Position numbers and translations under genes: made by a program | Shown here: piece by piece, positions 13,719 to 14,848 of the stretch | How positions within the stretch are numbered: the stretch's first letter is position 1 | How the letters are laid out: each line of letters opens with the position of its first letter | Assembly (NCBI GenBank): GCA_964403795.1 | Contig: CAYOHP010000157.1 | Coordinates: 1-14,848 of the forward strand | From: CAYOHP01 sp964403795 [NCBI: uncultured bacterium] | GTDB lineage: Bacteria > Muiribacteriota > UBA6191 > CAZXTJ01 | DNA: 14,848 bases | Direction: 5' to 3' | The notes under the pieces: generated by a model | What the model was told of the DNA's origin: nothing | The model's database searches: none | The model's input: the letters and a program-made list of their open reading frames with translations, nothing else

Positions 13719-14848
13719 ATGCCGCCTTCCCCCCGACGCCTCGGTCCCGCCCTGCTCCTGGCTCTGTCCTGCCTGCGCCTCGGCGCCGAGCCGGCGGGAG
13801 GCCCCCTCGCCCTCCGGGTCCGGCCCCCCCTGCCGCTGGACGCCGGGGAAGGCCTGGCCCTCCGCTTCGCCTCGGGGGCCCGGATCGACCTCCTCCAGGA
13901 CCGCCGGGGCGCCTGGGTCGCCGCCATCCCGGCGGCCCGCCGGGAAGATCCCTTCTCGGTGGTCCTCACCCCGGGCGATGCGCCCGAGACGGGAGCCGGC
14001 GGCCAGGCCGTCCCACCCCGTTGCCTGGGTCCCCTGGCCGGCCCGGCCCACCTCTTCCCGGCCACCTTCCAGGGTCACGCCCGCCCACCCCACCTCTCGT
14101 TCCGCTCCGGCTGGCACCGGGACCAGCTCCTGCCTCCCCCGCCCGGCAGCCGCCTGCCCCGCAGCGCCCGGATCCACCTCCCCAAGGCCGCCCTGGCCGA
14201 CCCGAGCCGCCGCTTCCCGGTGGTCTATGTGCTCGACGGCCAGAACGCCTTCGACGCCTCGACCTCCTACCCCGGGGTCGAATGGGCCCTCGACGAACTC
14301 GCCGAGGCCCTCGAGGCCGGGACCGGCCTGGCCTTCGTGCTGGTCGGGATCGACAACGGCATGGCCCGCCGCAGCCTCGAGTACACCTTCGTCCCCGACC
14401 CTCGCCACGGCGGCGGAGAGGCACCGGGGCACCTCGATTGGCTGATGACGACCGCTCTCCCCGCCCTGGAAGCCGGGCTCCCGGTCGACCCGGCCCAGCG
14501 CTTCCTGGTCGGCTCCAGCCTGGGCGGCCTCTTCGGCCTCTACACCGCCACCTCCCGGCCGACCGCCTTCGCCGGGATCGCGGCCTTCTCGCCCTCGATC
14601 TGGTGGGCCGGGAGAGCCATCCTCTCCGCGCCGGTGGGGGAAGGCCGAAAGCCGCGCCTCTGGCTCGACATGGGGACCTCCGAAGGCGAACAGCCCGAGG
14701 CCGATCTGGTCGCCATGCGAGACCGGCTGCGAGCGACCGGGTGGGGCGACGCAACCCTCCGCGCCACGCTCTTCCCGAAGGCCCACCACCACGAGAGCGC
14801 CTGGGCACTCCGGGCCGGGGCCGCCCTTGCCTGGTTGATCGGACGCTG
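13719..14848 (+). CDS. Exported alpha/beta-hydrolase esterase (esterase D / enterochelin esterase-like), 3' truncated by window edge
   Basis: Open to the right edge, 376 residues visible. The N-terminus (MPPSPRRLGPALLLALSCLRLGA) is a signal peptide. Residues about 24-135 are an N-terminal beta-rich domain (LRVRPPLPLDAGEGLALRF, ...ATFQGHARPPHLSFRSGW), like the carbohydrate-binding-type module that precedes many 'putative esterase' catalytic domains. The catalytic domain follows: FPVVYVLDGQNAF (strand and oxyanion region), FVLVGIDNG, then the nucleophile elbow GSSLGG with S267, FSPSIWW, LWLDMGTSEGE (likely acid near 317-323) and HHHE at 356-359 supplying the catalytic His. The layout fits serine esterases of the PF00756 type, acting on acetylated sugars, siderophores or feruloyl esters; the substrate cannot be told. 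ATG 13719 has only a weak AAGAG upstream; TAGAAA (13705-13710) could be a -10 box. Confidence 0.9.
   Translation, partial: MPPSPRRLGPALLLALSCLRLGAEPAGGPLALRVRPPLPLDAGEGLALRFASGARIDLLQDRRGAWVAAIPAARREDPFSVVLTPGDAPETGAGGQAVPPRCLGPLAGPAHLFPATFQGHARPPHLSFRSGWHRDQLLPPPPGSRLPRSARIHLPKAALADPSRRFPVVYVLDGQNAFDASTSYPGVEWALDELAEALEAGTGLAFVLVGIDNGMARRSLEYTFVPDPRHGGGEAPGHLDWLMTTALPALEAGLPVDPAQRFLVGSSLGGLFGLYTATSRPTAFAGIAAFSPSIWWAGRAILSAPVGEGRKPRLWLDMGTSEGEQPEADLVAMRDRLRATGWGDATLRATLFPKAHHHESAWALRAGAALAWLIGR

Overview
This window is chromosomal DNA from a very GC-rich bacterium, roughly 70% G+C by eye. The gene style suggests a Gram-negative-type lineage with a complex lifestyle, such as Myxococcota, Planctomycetota, Acidobacteriota or a similar uncultured phylum. 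The clues are two PASTA-less Hanks-type kinases with long proline-rich linkers, many secreted proteins of unknown function, a prokaryotic RING-finger protein and an AbiE module. Nothing in the sequence fixes the phylum. GTG and TTG starts occur, and at least two genes appear to be transcribed leaderless. Long open frames on the wrong strand are common because GC-rich codons rarely create stops; I treat them as shadows.

Layout. 1-360 is the C-terminus of a sigma-70-family factor (regions 3-4), cut by the window edge. 388-1350 (-) and 1495-2259 (+) are divergent genes for two secreted proteins of unknown function, separated by a 144-bp spacer with nested inverted repeats. 2327-4924 (+) is a transmembrane Ser/Thr kinase with an extracytoplasmic seven-bladed WD40 propeller. 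4942-5949 (-) is a secreted protein with a CARDB-like domain, convergent with that kinase. 6146-7381 (+) is a second, paralogous soluble kinase. 7424-8926 (+) is a RecQ helicase. 8978-10024 (-) is a membrane-anchored protein ending in a RING-type zinc finger. Divergent from it, 10114-10878 (+) encodes a highly acidic protein with a C-terminal transmembrane hairpin. 10997-12485 (+) is an AbiE-type toxin-antitoxin pair whose toxin reading frame is broken by a one-base frameshift. 12632-13627 (+) is a polytopic membrane protein of unknown function. From 13719 to the right edge runs an exported alpha/beta-hydrolase esterase.

How they may work together. The two kinases share a distinctive kinase-domain architecture and flank a secreted CARDB-like protein, so they look like a local signalling cluster arisen by duplication. 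RecQ is a housekeeping-type repair helicase. The RING protein and its divergent membrane partner share an 89-bp promoter region and may act together at the membrane; this is inference. The AbiE pair has an AT-rich palindromic operator and is likely an acquired defence or stabilisation module in decay, unless the frameshift is a sequencing error. No rRNA, tRNA, CRISPR array or insertion sequence was found, and there is no gene-free stretch longer than about 200 bp.
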